A stretch of 49,271 nt of DNA from Planctomycetota bacterium (lineage in GTDB: Bacteria; Planctomycetota; JACOTG01), in NCBI GenBank assembly GCA_016178505.1, contig JACOTG010000305.1, forward strand, positions 1-49,271. The letters run 5' to 3'. Below the pieces are notes generated by a model. It saw only the letters and a program-made list of their open reading frames with translations. It had not been told where the DNA came from and ran no database searches. Below, piece after piece: positions 17,553 through 25,399 of the stretch. Position numbers and translations under genes: made by a program. How positions within the stretch are numbered: the first letter of the stretch is position 1; each line of letters starts with the position of its first letter.

Positions 17553-17998
17553 GACCGCGTAACGCCTGGATCCCCTTCCTGTTGTTCGTGGCGTTTCTCG
17601 CGTCGGGATTCGTCGTTTTCGGCAAGAAGCCGCCAGCGTTCGAATCTCGGCTGGAGTCATCCGCGAATGAATCTCACGGGTGTCCGGAAGAGAGCGGCGA
17701 TGCGCCGCTCCCCGCGTCGCCGGACCTTCGCGTGCTCGAGGACGAACTGTACCGCGCCATCACGCTCGCGCTTGGCGACGCGCTGGCGCCATCCAGCGAA
17801 ACGGAAACGGCGATCCGGCGCGCGCTCCGGGACGGACTGTCGGCGGTCGAGTCGGTGTGGAAGGCGGGCGACCGCTCGACGATCGACGCCAAGCTCGACG
17901 ACATCTACGCGAAGACCCGAGCCTCCCTCCAGAAGTCGCTCACCGAGGCTCAGTGGCAGCGACTCCAGGCCCAAGGCCAGCTTGCGCCGCGGCGCTGA
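17549..17998 (+). CDS. Small membrane-anchored protein of unknown function
   Basis: 149 residues. One N-terminal membrane segment (WIPFLLFVAFLASGFVVFG) is followed by about 35 disordered residues and a charged helical domain (RVLEDELYRAITLALGDAL, then SLTEAQWQRLQAQGQLAP at the end). The ending is reminiscent of periplasmic helical sensors in which a Glu/Gln-Trp motif closes the fold, but no family is assigned. GTG 17549 shares two bases with the stop of the SurA-like gene. It ends the four-gene cluster; the 101-bp convergent gap after it contains no obvious terminator. Confidence 0.68.
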   Translation: MRPRNAWIPFLLFVAFLASGFVVFGKKPPAFESRLESSANESHGCPEESGDAPLPASPDLRVLEDELYRAITLALGDALAPSSETETAIRRALRDGLSAVESVWKAGDRSTIDAKLDDIYAKTRASLQKSLTEAQWQRLQAQGQLAPRR

Positions 17999-18099
17999 CG
18001 GCCTCGCCGACTCGTTCCTCGCATCGTCTGCGTGACGGTCGTAACCGCACGCTCGCGAACGCCGAGCACCGCGTCTCGCAGTGCAACGGTGATGCTCGA

Positions 18100-18861
18100 C
18101 TACTTCTCGAGGCGCCCGAGCAGTCGCAACAGTCCATCCAGGATCGTCAGTGGATGGGGCGGACATCCGGGGATGTACAGATCGACGGGAACGAGCGACC
18201 CGCAGCCGTTGTGCACCTCCGCGTTGTCCACGTAGGGGCCGCCGCTGATCGCGCAGGCTCCGACGGCGATGACCAACTTCGGCGGCGGAACTGCCGCGTA
18301 CGTGTCCAGCAGTGCCGTGCGCATGTTCTCGGTGACTGGGCCGGTGACGACGATTCCGTCCGCGTGCCGCGGAGACGCCACGAACTGGATGCCGAAGCGG
18401 CCCATGTCGAAGACGACCGTGCCGAGGACGTTCAGGTCCGCCTCGCACCCGTTGCACCCGCCGGCGCTGACCTGTCTTAGCTTGAGCGACCGGCCGAACA
18501 ACCGGCGGGATTTCGCATCGAGGGCTTCCGCGAGTTTCAGCGTCGCGCCCTCGAGGCTCAGGTCCTCGCGCTTCCGAGTCGCCAGGCGATAGTCCTGCGT
18601 GTAGCGGATGGCACCCTCCGGGCAGGCTTCGGTGCAGTCGCTGCAGAACAGACACCGCCCGAGGTCCAGACGCAGTCCCTTGCCGTCGATCGTGATCGCA
18701 TTCGTGGGGCAGGCCTCGGCGCAGGCCCGGCAGTCGTCCGGGCACTTGGAGGAGTCGACGACCGGCAGGCCCCGGAATCGGTCGGGCAACGACGGACTCT
18801 GCGCGGGGAATGCGATCGTTCGGTGTCCTTGCTTCAGGCGGGCGAGGATAATCTGCAGCAT
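18100..18861 (-). CDS. Ferredoxin-NuoB/HyfI-like fusion subunit of an Ehr-type complex
   Basis: A 253-residue Fe-S protein. Residues about 35-110 form a bacterial-type ferredoxin: the first cluster motif is KCPDDCRACAEACP (an unusual CX3C at its start) and the second is RCLFCSDCTEACP. Residues about 135-250 are the small subunit common to complex I (NuoB) and group 4 hydrogenases, with all ligands for the proximal [4Fe-4S] cluster: GGCNGCEAD, VGACAISGG and IPGCPPHPL. The CxxC spacing is of the hydrogenase type. In E. coli Hyf these two parts are separate proteins (HyfH and HyfI). It is the last gene of the complex operon and begins nine bases after the large subunit, behind a GGAGA. It would carry electrons from a soluble donor to the large subunit. 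Confidence 0.88.
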   Translation of the reverse strand: MLQIILARLKQGHRTIAFPAQSPSLPDRFRGLPVVDSSKCPDDCRACAEACPTNAITIDGKGLRLDLGRCLFCSDCTEACPEGAIRYTQDYRLATRKREDLSLEGATLKLAEALDAKSRRLFGRSLKLRQVSAGGCNGCEADLNVLGTVVFDMGRFGIQFVASPRHADGIVVTGPVTENMRTALLDTYAAVPPPKLVIAVGACAISGGPYVDNAEVHNGCGSLVPVDLYIPGCPPHPLTILDGLLRLLGRLEK

Positions 18862-18870
18862 GTCGTCTCC

Positions 18871-20400
18871 TCAGAGGTCGTGTCCGCAATACGACAGGTT
18901 GAAGCTCTTGTTGCACAGCGGGAAGTCGGAGATTTGCTGATCCCGCAACGCCATTGCTAGGCCCATCCAGTTGTGGAACGACGGGTCGACGATCTTGTAT
19001 CTTGAAAACTCTCCACTGTGTCCCGTCAGCGCTACGTGGCAGATCTCGCCGCGCCATCCCTCGACGAGCGAAATGATCAACTGGTCGGGTTTCAACGCTC
19101 CGACGGCGGTGCCGATCGGGCCGTCCGGGAAGGCGCGGAGTTGATCCTTGATGAATGCCACGGAACGTTGGATTTCCAACCATCGAACGTACGCACGCGC
19201 GAAGACGTCGCCCGTAGTCCAGCTCGACACCGGCACCTGAGCGAATCGGAAGATCCCGGCAGGGAAATCCTGACGAACGTCGCACTCGAGACCGCACGCC
19301 CGAGCTGCCGGTCCGATGATTCCCAACTCCCGACACGTTTCCTGGGAGATGGCTCCCGTTCCTTCGAATCGCGCCTGGACCGACGAGGAGTTCCAGAGGA
19401 GATCGACGGCATTGGAAACGTCGCGGAACGCAGCATCGAGACGCTCCATGCACTGTTGCAAGCGACCCGAGTCGAGATCGAATCGAACGCCGCCGGGTCG
19501 GACCTCGCCGCGGCCAAAGCGGCTCCCACACAAGAGAGCCGTGAGATTCAGGAAGTCCCCGCGGAGGCGCCCGCAATACGAAGCCGTCGGCAGGAATCCG
19601 ACGTCACCGGCCAATGCGCCGAGGTCGCCCGTGTGGTTCGCCAGGCGCTCGAGCTCCAAGGCGACGCCACGAAGCACTTCGGCACGAATGGGGACCCGGC
19701 AGCCAGTGAGACCTTCGACGACCTGACTGTACGCCGTCGCATGGCCGACCGACGTGTCGCCGGCGAGTGTTTCGACCGTGTGGATCGTTCGCTTGTTCGG
19801 TATGCCAATCACCGTTCGCTCGGCCCCACGATGCTGATAGCCAAGTGAAATCTCCAGGTGGAGGACCTGCTCGCCGTGGCACTGAAATCGGAAGTGTCCC
19901 GGTTCGATGACTCCCGCGTGAACGGGACCGACGGCGACTTCGTGAATCTCCTCTCCTTCGACCTGGTAGAAGTCCGTGACGCCGATGACCGGCGCGGCGT
20001 CCGGCTTCCTGCCCCACGCGTCGCGGCCGCGATGGTAAGAGGCGTGAAATCGAACGGGCTTCAACCAGGGATGTCCTTCGGGTCGAACGCCGTACTGTTC
20101 CGCGAGTTCGCGTTCGAACAGGTGAGCCTGCGGGCAGTCCGGCGTAATGGAGGGAAAGCGGTCCTTGTCCAGCGTCGATTTTGCAACGCGCAACAACGCG
20201 CGGGTGCTGTCCGCGAGAACGGCGTAAACATCCAGCTTTTCCCGCGAGGCCGAATCGTCGCCGAAGAGCGCGGCGACCCTCTCACCGCCGGACACCTCGT
20301 CCACGATGCAAGTGCGAAACTCTCCAAAGGACAGTTGCGGAATTTTCTCTCGCGGAATCGGCTGTCCGGTGTGCACGGCCAAGAACCCGTTGCCGTTCAT
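18871..20400 (-). CDS. NuoCD/HyfG-like large subunit without Ni-Fe site
   Basis: A 509-residue protein: residues 1 to about 150 are NuoC-like (PDCPQAHLFERELAEQYGV, GHPWLKPVRFH) and the rest is the NuoD/HyfG large subunit (HFRFQCHGEQVLHLEISLGY, VEGWRGEICHVA, DPSFHNWMGLAMAL). In true [NiFe] hydrogenases the N-terminal motif is CGxC and the C-terminal one CxxC; here the first site reads ETLAGDTSVGH and the C-terminal site DPSFHNW, so the Ni-binding cysteines are absent at both positions. The protein therefore cannot hold the Ni-Fe centre. The end NKSFNLSYCGHDL resembles large subunits of energy-converting-hydrogenase-related (Ehr) complexes. Its ATG shares bases with the upstream stop (ATGA). 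Confidence 0.87.
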   Translation of the reverse strand: MNGNGFLAVHTGQPIPREKIPQLSFGEFRTCIVDEVSGGERVAALFGDDSASREKLDVYAVLADSTRALLRVAKSTLDKDRFPSITPDCPQAHLFERELAEQYGVRPEGHPWLKPVRFHASYHRGRDAWGRKPDAAPVIGVTDFYQVEGEEIHEVAVGPVHAGVIEPGHFRFQCHGEQVLHLEISLGYQHRGAERTVIGIPNKRTIHTVETLAGDTSVGHATAYSQVVEGLTGCRVPIRAEVLRGVALELERLANHTGDLGALAGDVGFLPTASYCGRLRGDFLNLTALLCGSRFGRGEVRPGGVRFDLDSGRLQQCMERLDAAFRDVSNAVDLLWNSSSVQARFEGTGAISQETCRELGIIGPAARACGLECDVRQDFPAGIFRFAQVPVSSWTTGDVFARAYVRWLEIQRSVAFIKDQLRAFPDGPIGTAVGALKPDQLIISLVEGWRGEICHVALTGHSGEFSRYKIVDPSFHNWMGLAMALRDQQISDFPLCNKSFNLSYCGHDL

Positions 20401-21842
20401 CGTTTCACCTCCAAGAACGCAGCGGCGTCGCGCAAGAGGGATTCGAGCGGCGGTGGTATGTAGAGGCCGAGTAGCAACACGATGGCCATGAAGAGGAGAA
20501 TGGGAAGGCCCGTGGCGACGCTGTCGCGAAAGCTGTTCGCTTTCCCTTGGTCGGAAGGAGTTCCCTGCACGACGGCCAATACGGTGGCTCCCATTCCGAT
20601 GAACACGATGCCGAGCAAGAGCAGGAAGACGCCGCCGGCGAGGTACTGCCCGCTGCCGATTGCGCCGTTCAGGATGGTGAATTCGCTGACGAATGGGCCG
20701 AAGGGCGGCGAACCCGTGATGGCAAGGAACCCCGCGAGGAACAGGCTCCCGGAGAGCGGCACGCGTTGGATGGCTCCCTGCACATCGTCGGTGATCTTGC
20801 TCCCGTACGCCCGATGTATGTTGCCGGCAGAAAGGAAGAGCACTCCTTTCGTGAGGCCGTTGTTGATGAGATGCAGGAGCGCGCCGTACGCGGCAACGCC
20901 TCCGACGCCGATCCCGAGCACGAGGATTCCCATGTGTTCCACGCTGGAGTAGGCCAACATGCGCTTGATGTCGCGTTGCCGGACCATGAAGACCGCCGCA
21001 ACGGCCATCGACAGCAGTCCCATGAAGATCATGATTTCCCGGGCGAATTCGGCGTCGGCCCCAGCTCGACAGATCTGATAGATCCTCAAGATCGCTAGAA
21101 AGGCGCAGCTCGTGACCCCGCCGGCGAGGAGCGTGCCCACGATTCCCGGCGCTTCGCCATACGCGTCGGGTTTCCACGTGTGCATCGGCGCCAGGCCCAT
21201 TTTCGTCCCATATCCGACGAAGAGGAGCACGAACGCTGCGTGGAGCCATGGCGTCGACAGTCGAGGAGCGTCCTTGACCAACTGGTCGAACAACAGCTCC
21301 GATTGGAGCCCAGCCTTCAGTGATGCATAGGCCAGGAAGAACGACCCGAACAAGGCCAATGCGATCCCCACGGAGCCGATGAGGAGATATTTCCAGGTCG
21401 CCTCCAAGGAGCGGGAATTGTGGTTGAAATAGAGGAGGGGTGCGCTGGCCAGTGTCGTTGCCTCCATGGCAACCCACATCAATCCGAGGTGGTGAGACAA
21501 AGTGACCAGGGTCATCATCGCCTGCACGATGAAGATGTTCGCGCAAAACACGCGGTTGGGTCGATCGGAGCGAAGGGCGAGATAACCAGGAGCGTAGAGG
21601 GAGCACAGAAAGAAAAGGACGCTCAAGAAGACAGTGACGAGCTTCCCCAGCGCGTCCAGCGCCAACCAACCCCCAAGCGCAGTACCCGGATCGCCGGGGG
21701 CTGCACGCAAGATCACCCACAGTACGAGAACGAGGTGTCCCATCGCACCCAGTGGCAGGAGCCAGGGGCGCCATCGGTTGGAGGGGACGGAAAACGTCAC
21801 GGCTGCCATCACCACCGGAAAGATGATCAGCATCAAGCTCAT
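20397..21842 (-). CDS. Antiporter-like membrane subunit, HyfF/NuoN type
   Basis: A 481-residue protein with about 14 membrane segments of the Mrp/complex-I antiporter superfamily. Hallmarks: WVAMEATTLASAPLL with the membrane glutamate, GYGTKMGLAPMHTW with the channel lysine, SVEHMGILVLGIG, and LINNGLTKGVLFLSAG with the second lysine. This is the HyfF-like member. It would move protons or Na+ in response to electron transfer. The start is at 21842, three bases after the stop of the HyfE-like gene, and its stop overlaps the large-subunit ATG. Confidence 0.87.
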   Translation of the reverse strand: MSLMLIIFPVVMAAVTFSVPSNRWRPWLLPLGAMGHLVLVLWVILRAAPGDPGTALGGWLALDALGKLVTVFLSVLFFLCSLYAPGYLALRSDRPNRVFCANIFIVQAMMTLVTLSHHLGLMWVAMEATTLASAPLLYFNHNSRSLEATWKYLLIGSVGIALALFGSFFLAYASLKAGLQSELLFDQLVKDAPRLSTPWLHAAFVLLFVGYGTKMGLAPMHTWKPDAYGEAPGIVGTLLAGGVTSCAFLAILRIYQICRAGADAEFAREIMIFMGLLSMAVAAVFMVRQRDIKRMLAYSSVEHMGILVLGIGVGGVAAYGALLHLINNGLTKGVLFLSAGNIHRAYGSKITDDVQGAIQRVPLSGSLFLAGFLAITGSPPFGPFVSEFTILNGAIGSGQYLAGGVFLLLLGIVFIGMGATVLAVVQGTPSDQGKANSFRDSVATGLPILLFMAIVLLLGLYIPPPLESLLRDAAAFLEVKR

Positions 21843-21845
21843 CGG

Positions 21846-22487
21846 TTATTCCTTCAACTCGGTCAGGTGCTCGGTGCTGATCGAGGCAAATTCGCGGCTG
21901 ATGTGGTGAATGATGATGCCCATCACGAACACGCCGGTGAAGAGATCGAGAAGCACGCCGACCTCGACGAGGAGCGGCATCGCTTCGAGCAGCAACAGGC
22001 CGAACAGAAAGATGCCATTTTCGAGAAGCAGGTAGCCGAGCACCTGCATGATTGCTTTCTTGCGCGTCGTGAGCATGAGGAATCCGGTCCACACCGTCGC
22101 AAGCGACGCCGGCACGAGCAGCAATCCCTTGTGAGTATCCGCGAGAGGGAGTGTGGACGAGAACACCATGGCCAATCCAGTGCCGACCGCGCCAAGCAGT
22201 ATGGAATTCATGTAGTTCACGACCGGCGTAACCTCGTGCTGAATGTTCGCCTCGCGCAAGGCGTGAACGAGGAATCTCGGAATGACGAATCCCTTCAAGC
22301 AAATGGTCCCACCAACCAGGAGGATCCCCCGAATCCCGATTTCCGAGTGAACGAACAGTGCGAGAATCCCGAGGAGGATCCCTTGAAGCGCGACAGCGTT
22401 GATGACGCCGCGAATCCGGCTCACGCCGAGGGCGACGAAGTTGAGCGCCAAGGCGACGATCAACAAGGGATCCAAGAATGGGGCCAT
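21846..22487 (-). CDS. HyfE-like membrane subunit
   Basis: A 213-residue hydrophobic protein with six or so helices, starting MAPFLDPLLIVALALNFVALG. It matches HyfE/HycE-associated membrane subunits: conserved segments include GGTICLKGFVIPRFLVHAL and TTRKKAIMQVLGYLLLENGI, the latter being the NuoK-like part. ATG 22487 is chosen over an upstream in-frame ATG since it lies four bases after the HyfC-like stop and starts directly with a membrane helix. It is an essential part of the proton path in related complexes. Confidence 0.85.
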   Translation of the reverse strand: MAPFLDPLLIVALALNFVALGVSRIRGVINAVALQGILLGILALFVHSEIGIRGILLVGGTICLKGFVIPRFLVHALREANIQHEVTPVVNYMNSILLGAVGTGLAMVFSSTLPLADTHKGLLLVPASLATVWTGFLMLTTRKKAIMQVLGYLLLENGIFLFGLLLLEAMPLLVEVGVLLDLFTGVFVMGIIIHHISREFASISTEHLTELKE

Positions 22488-22491
22488 GGAA

Positions 22492-23409
22492 TCACCTGAC
22501 CAGAAGAATGATGGCAAAGGCCGACAGCAGGCATGCCGCGACGAGAAGAACGGGAACACGCGTGAGACGGAGCCGAGCCATCGTTGATTCGACGACGCCG
22601 ATCACTACCGCGACGACCAACAATCCCGCGACGAAGATCGGCCAATCGAGCCACGCGGATCCTACAGTCATCGGGACGGCGAGCCGGACCACCAGTGCGC
22701 CGAAAACGAATAGCTTGAGCGCCGCACCGTAGAGGATCATTCCGAATGCAGGGCCGCCGTGGTCGAGGACCATGACCTCGTGAATCATGGTGAGTTCCAA
22801 GTGGGTGTTGGGATCATCGAATGGGATTCGTGAGTTCTCGGCGAGCAGCACGATGAACCAACTCAGCAAGACCAACGCCAGCGAATCTCCTGCGTTCGCC
22901 CAGTGCGTCGCCAGCGAACTGCCCAGCATTCCCGACAATTGAAGCGACCCGGACAGCTTAGCGAGGACGAGCAGTCCCAAGAAAAAAGCCGGCTCCGCAA
23001 GACACGCGAAAGTCACTTCCCGAGCTGCGCCCATGCCCTCGAACGCCGAACCGGTGTCGAGCGCGGCGGACGCGGTGAAGAACCGGCCCAGGCCCAGGAG
23101 ATACGCGAACAGGATCAAGTCGCCTGTGAAGGAGATCGGGGCCGCGGAGCCCGAAAGGGGAATCAACAACACCGCAATCCCCGCGGACACGAACCCGACC
23201 ACCGCGCCGGCGCGGAATACCCACGTCGTCGTCGTGCTGTAGACCGAGCCTTTCTGGAAGAGCTTGAAGAGGTCGTAGTAGGGCTGAAGCAATGGTGGGC
23301 CGACCCGGCCGGCGAAAAGGGCCTTGGTCTTGGCGATGACTCCCAGAAGCAAGGGTGGCAAGCTGAACGCCAGCACGACATGGACCGAGTCATGAATGAT
23401 CGTGTTCAT
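22492..23409 (-). CDS. NuoH/HyfC-like membrane anchor subunit
   Basis: A 305-residue protein with eight membrane helices. Typical HyfC/NuoH segments are LLQPYYDLFKLFQKG near the N-terminus, GSAFEGMGAAREVTFACLAEPA in the centre and RIPFDDPNTHLELTMIHEV in the loop that joins the membrane arm to the Fe-S arm. The THLELTMIHE form belongs to the hydrogenase-4/Ehr branch rather than to complex I proper. It begins 10 bases after the second HyfB-like gene and is followed by the HyfE-like gene after four bases. Confidence 0.9.
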   Translation of the reverse strand: MNTIIHDSVHVVLAFSLPPLLLGVIAKTKALFAGRVGPPLLQPYYDLFKLFQKGSVYSTTTTWVFRAGAVVGFVSAGIAVLLIPLSGSAAPISFTGDLILFAYLLGLGRFFTASAALDTGSAFEGMGAAREVTFACLAEPAFFLGLLVLAKLSGSLQLSGMLGSSLATHWANAGDSLALVLLSWFIVLLAENSRIPFDDPNTHLELTMIHEVMVLDHGGPAFGMILYGAALKLFVFGALVVRLAVPMTVGSAWLDWPIFVAGLLVVAVVIGVVESTMARLRLTRVPVLLVAACLLSAFAIILLVR

Positions 23410-23419
23410 CGCGTCCCAT

Positions 23420-25399
23420 CTAACTCCAGAGCAGTAGCGCGATCAGCGCGAGGAAGACGTACAGCAAGTAGGCTTGGATGTTCCCTCGCTGAAAGACCCG
23501 AAACCAGGAGAACAGCCAGGCCGCAAATCGAAAGATCGGCAGCACGACGAAGTCGAGGACTGCGTCGGGCACATGACTGTGAAAGCTCGTGGGTGCTGGG
23601 AACAGTGGAAAATCCTTCGGCTTGCGAATGGTTGGGTGGAGCACCCAACCAAAGAGTCCAACCACCATTTGCGCGAACGAAGACGATGTGTATTGCATTC
23701 GGGAAGTCGGCGCCACGTACCCGCAGGCCCACGTGGTGCCCCTTTCCACGGACTGCCGGCGGTTTCGAATCCACAATGCGATGCCACCGAGAAGTGTTCC
23801 GAGAATCAGGACTAGACCCATGACGCCGACGCGACCGATGGGAGCCGAAGCGGCGAGAATCGAATCTGCGTCTCCCAGACCCGGCGCCCAGTCTGCGATT
23901 GCTCTTCCGAGAATCGGCATCGTCACGGTCGGTGCCGTACCGATCACTAGACAGCACACGACCAGAACTCCCATGGGCCAAAGCATGCTTTGCGGAGACT
24001 CGTGCGCATGCGTCGCATGTTCCGACCGGGGCGTGCCGAGGAAGACCGCACCGTATGCCTTGGCGAAGCACGCAAGGGCCAACGCGCCGATCAACGCCAG
24101 TATCGGAACCGCGAAGGCCGCCCAAACGAAAGACGTCCCTCCCGTACTCCCCAGTGTGTGAAAGAGACCGATGTAGATGAGGAACTCGCTCACGAAGCCG
24201 TTGAGCGGGGGTAGGCCGCAAATCGCGACAGCGCCGATCACGAAACAGAGCGAGGTCCAAGGCATGGACTTGGAAAGGCCGCCGAGGTGGTCGATCTCGC
24301 GACTGTGGGCCGCGTGAATGGCCGAGCCCGCGCTCAGAAACAAGAGTGCCTTGAACAAGGCGTGGTTCCAGACGTGAAGCAAGCTGCCGGCCAAGCCAAG
24401 GACGATCCAATCCGCACGACCCAACGATCGGCCGATCAACGCGAGGCCGAGTCCGATGACGATGATGCCGATGTTCTCGATACTGTGGTATGCCAACAGT
24501 CGCTTGACGTCGTGTTGACCAATCGCGTAGACGACTCCGAGGACACCGGACACGACGCCAAGCCCCAGGACGACAGCGCTCCATTCCAATGATGGGGCCC
24601 CTAAGAAGGACGTCACTCTCATCAGTCCGTAGATTCCCATCTTGATGACGACGCCGGACATCATTGCCGAAACATGGCTGGGAGAGGCCGCGTGGGAGCT
24701 TGGCAACCAGATGTGAAGCGGCATGACGCCTGCCTTGAGACCGAACCCGACCAGCGCGAGCACGAAGATCGCCGCAGCCGTGCCGGAAGATCCCGCCCGC
24801 TGGCTCGACGCAACGAGGGTGAACGATCCGTTGGTCACATGAAGGACCGCGAAGAGCGCGAACAAGCAAAGAGTGGCAACATGCGTTGCAACCAAGTACA
24901 TCCAACCGGCGTCGCGGACTTCGCTCTTGTGCCCCTCGGTGGTGACGAGGAAGAAATTCGAAAGCGCCATGATCTCCCAGGCGACCATGAACAGAATGCT
25001 GTTCCGGGCGATCACGAGCAGCGCCATCCCGGCGGTCAGCGTGCCGTAGAAGAAACGCAGCCTGCGGCCGTTCTGTGGATGCTCCGTCTGGCGCCAGTAA
25101 CCGAGCCCGTACACGTTTCCCAGCAGCGAGACCAAGAAGATCGGCATGAGGAACACGGCGGAAAGGCCGTCCATGGCGACATCGAACTCGGCGCCGGGGA
25201 TGGACCACGGCAATGCGATCGGCCGACTGAGTCCGGTCGCCCAGAACGCGAAGATGGCCCCGATACCAAGCGCAGCACCGAGGACCGAAAGGACAGTCGT
25301 CACCCACTGTCCGGTCATCGAGTCTCGCCGCAGAAAGAGCCCGGGCACCCCGCTGGACGCGCAGATCCCGATTGCCAGGACTACCAGCAATTCGGTCAT
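23420..25399 (-). CDS. Antiporter-like membrane subunit, HyfB type (copy 2)
   Basis: A 659-residue membrane protein of the NuoL/HyfB class. It shows MVAWEIMALSNFFLV with the membrane glutamate, GFGLKAGVMPLHIWLP with the channel lysine, PSHVSAMMSGVVIKMGIYG, and LLHVWNHALFKALLFLSAGS. About 100 C-terminal residues form a soluble-membrane extension containing the segment WACGYVAPTSRMQYTSSSFA, shared with the preceding paralogue and with Hyf/Ehr proteins. ATG 25399 overlaps the stop of the upstream HyfB-like gene (ATGA), so the two paralogues are translated in tandem. A longer upstream in-frame start would lie inside that gene. Confidence 0.87.
   Translation of the reverse strand: MTELLVVLAIGICASSGVPGLFLRRDSMTGQWVTTVLSVLGAALGIGAIFAFWATGLSRPIALPWSIPGAEFDVAMDGLSAVFLMPIFLVSLLGNVYGLGYWRQTEHPQNGRRLRFFYGTLTAGMALLVIARNSILFMVAWEIMALSNFFLVTTEGHKSEVRDAGWMYLVATHVATLCLFALFAVLHVTNGSFTLVASSQRAGSSGTAAAIFVLALVGFGLKAGVMPLHIWLPSSHAASPSHVSAMMSGVVIKMGIYGLMRVTSFLGAPSLEWSAVVLGLGVVSGVLGVVYAIGQHDVKRLLAYHSIENIGIIVIGLGLALIGRSLGRADWIVLGLAGSLLHVWNHALFKALLFLSAGSAIHAAHSREIDHLGGLSKSMPWTSLCFVIGAVAICGLPPLNGFVSEFLIYIGLFHTLGSTGGTSFVWAAFAVPILALIGALALACFAKAYGAVFLGTPRSEHATHAHESPQSMLWPMGVLVVCCLVIGTAPTVTMPILGRAIADWAPGLGDADSILAASAPIGRVGVMGLVLILGTLLGGIALWIRNRRQSVERGTTWACGYVAPTSRMQYTSSSFAQMVVGLFGWVLHPTIRKPKDFPLFPAPTSFHSHVPDAVLDFVVLPIFRFAAWLFSWFRVFQRGNIQAYLLYVFLALIALLLWS

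Noticed and set aside
17999-18099. Bidirectional terminator between the converging HupE cluster and Ehr operon
   Set aside because: No stem with adjacent T-run could be found in the 101-bp gap.
18871-22302. A 1143-codon open frame on the minus strand covering the large subunit and more
   Set aside because: Only the part from ATG 20400 is the large subunit; upstream of it the frame is a shadow of the HyfF- and HyfE-like genes, which have clear membrane-protein sequences in another frame.
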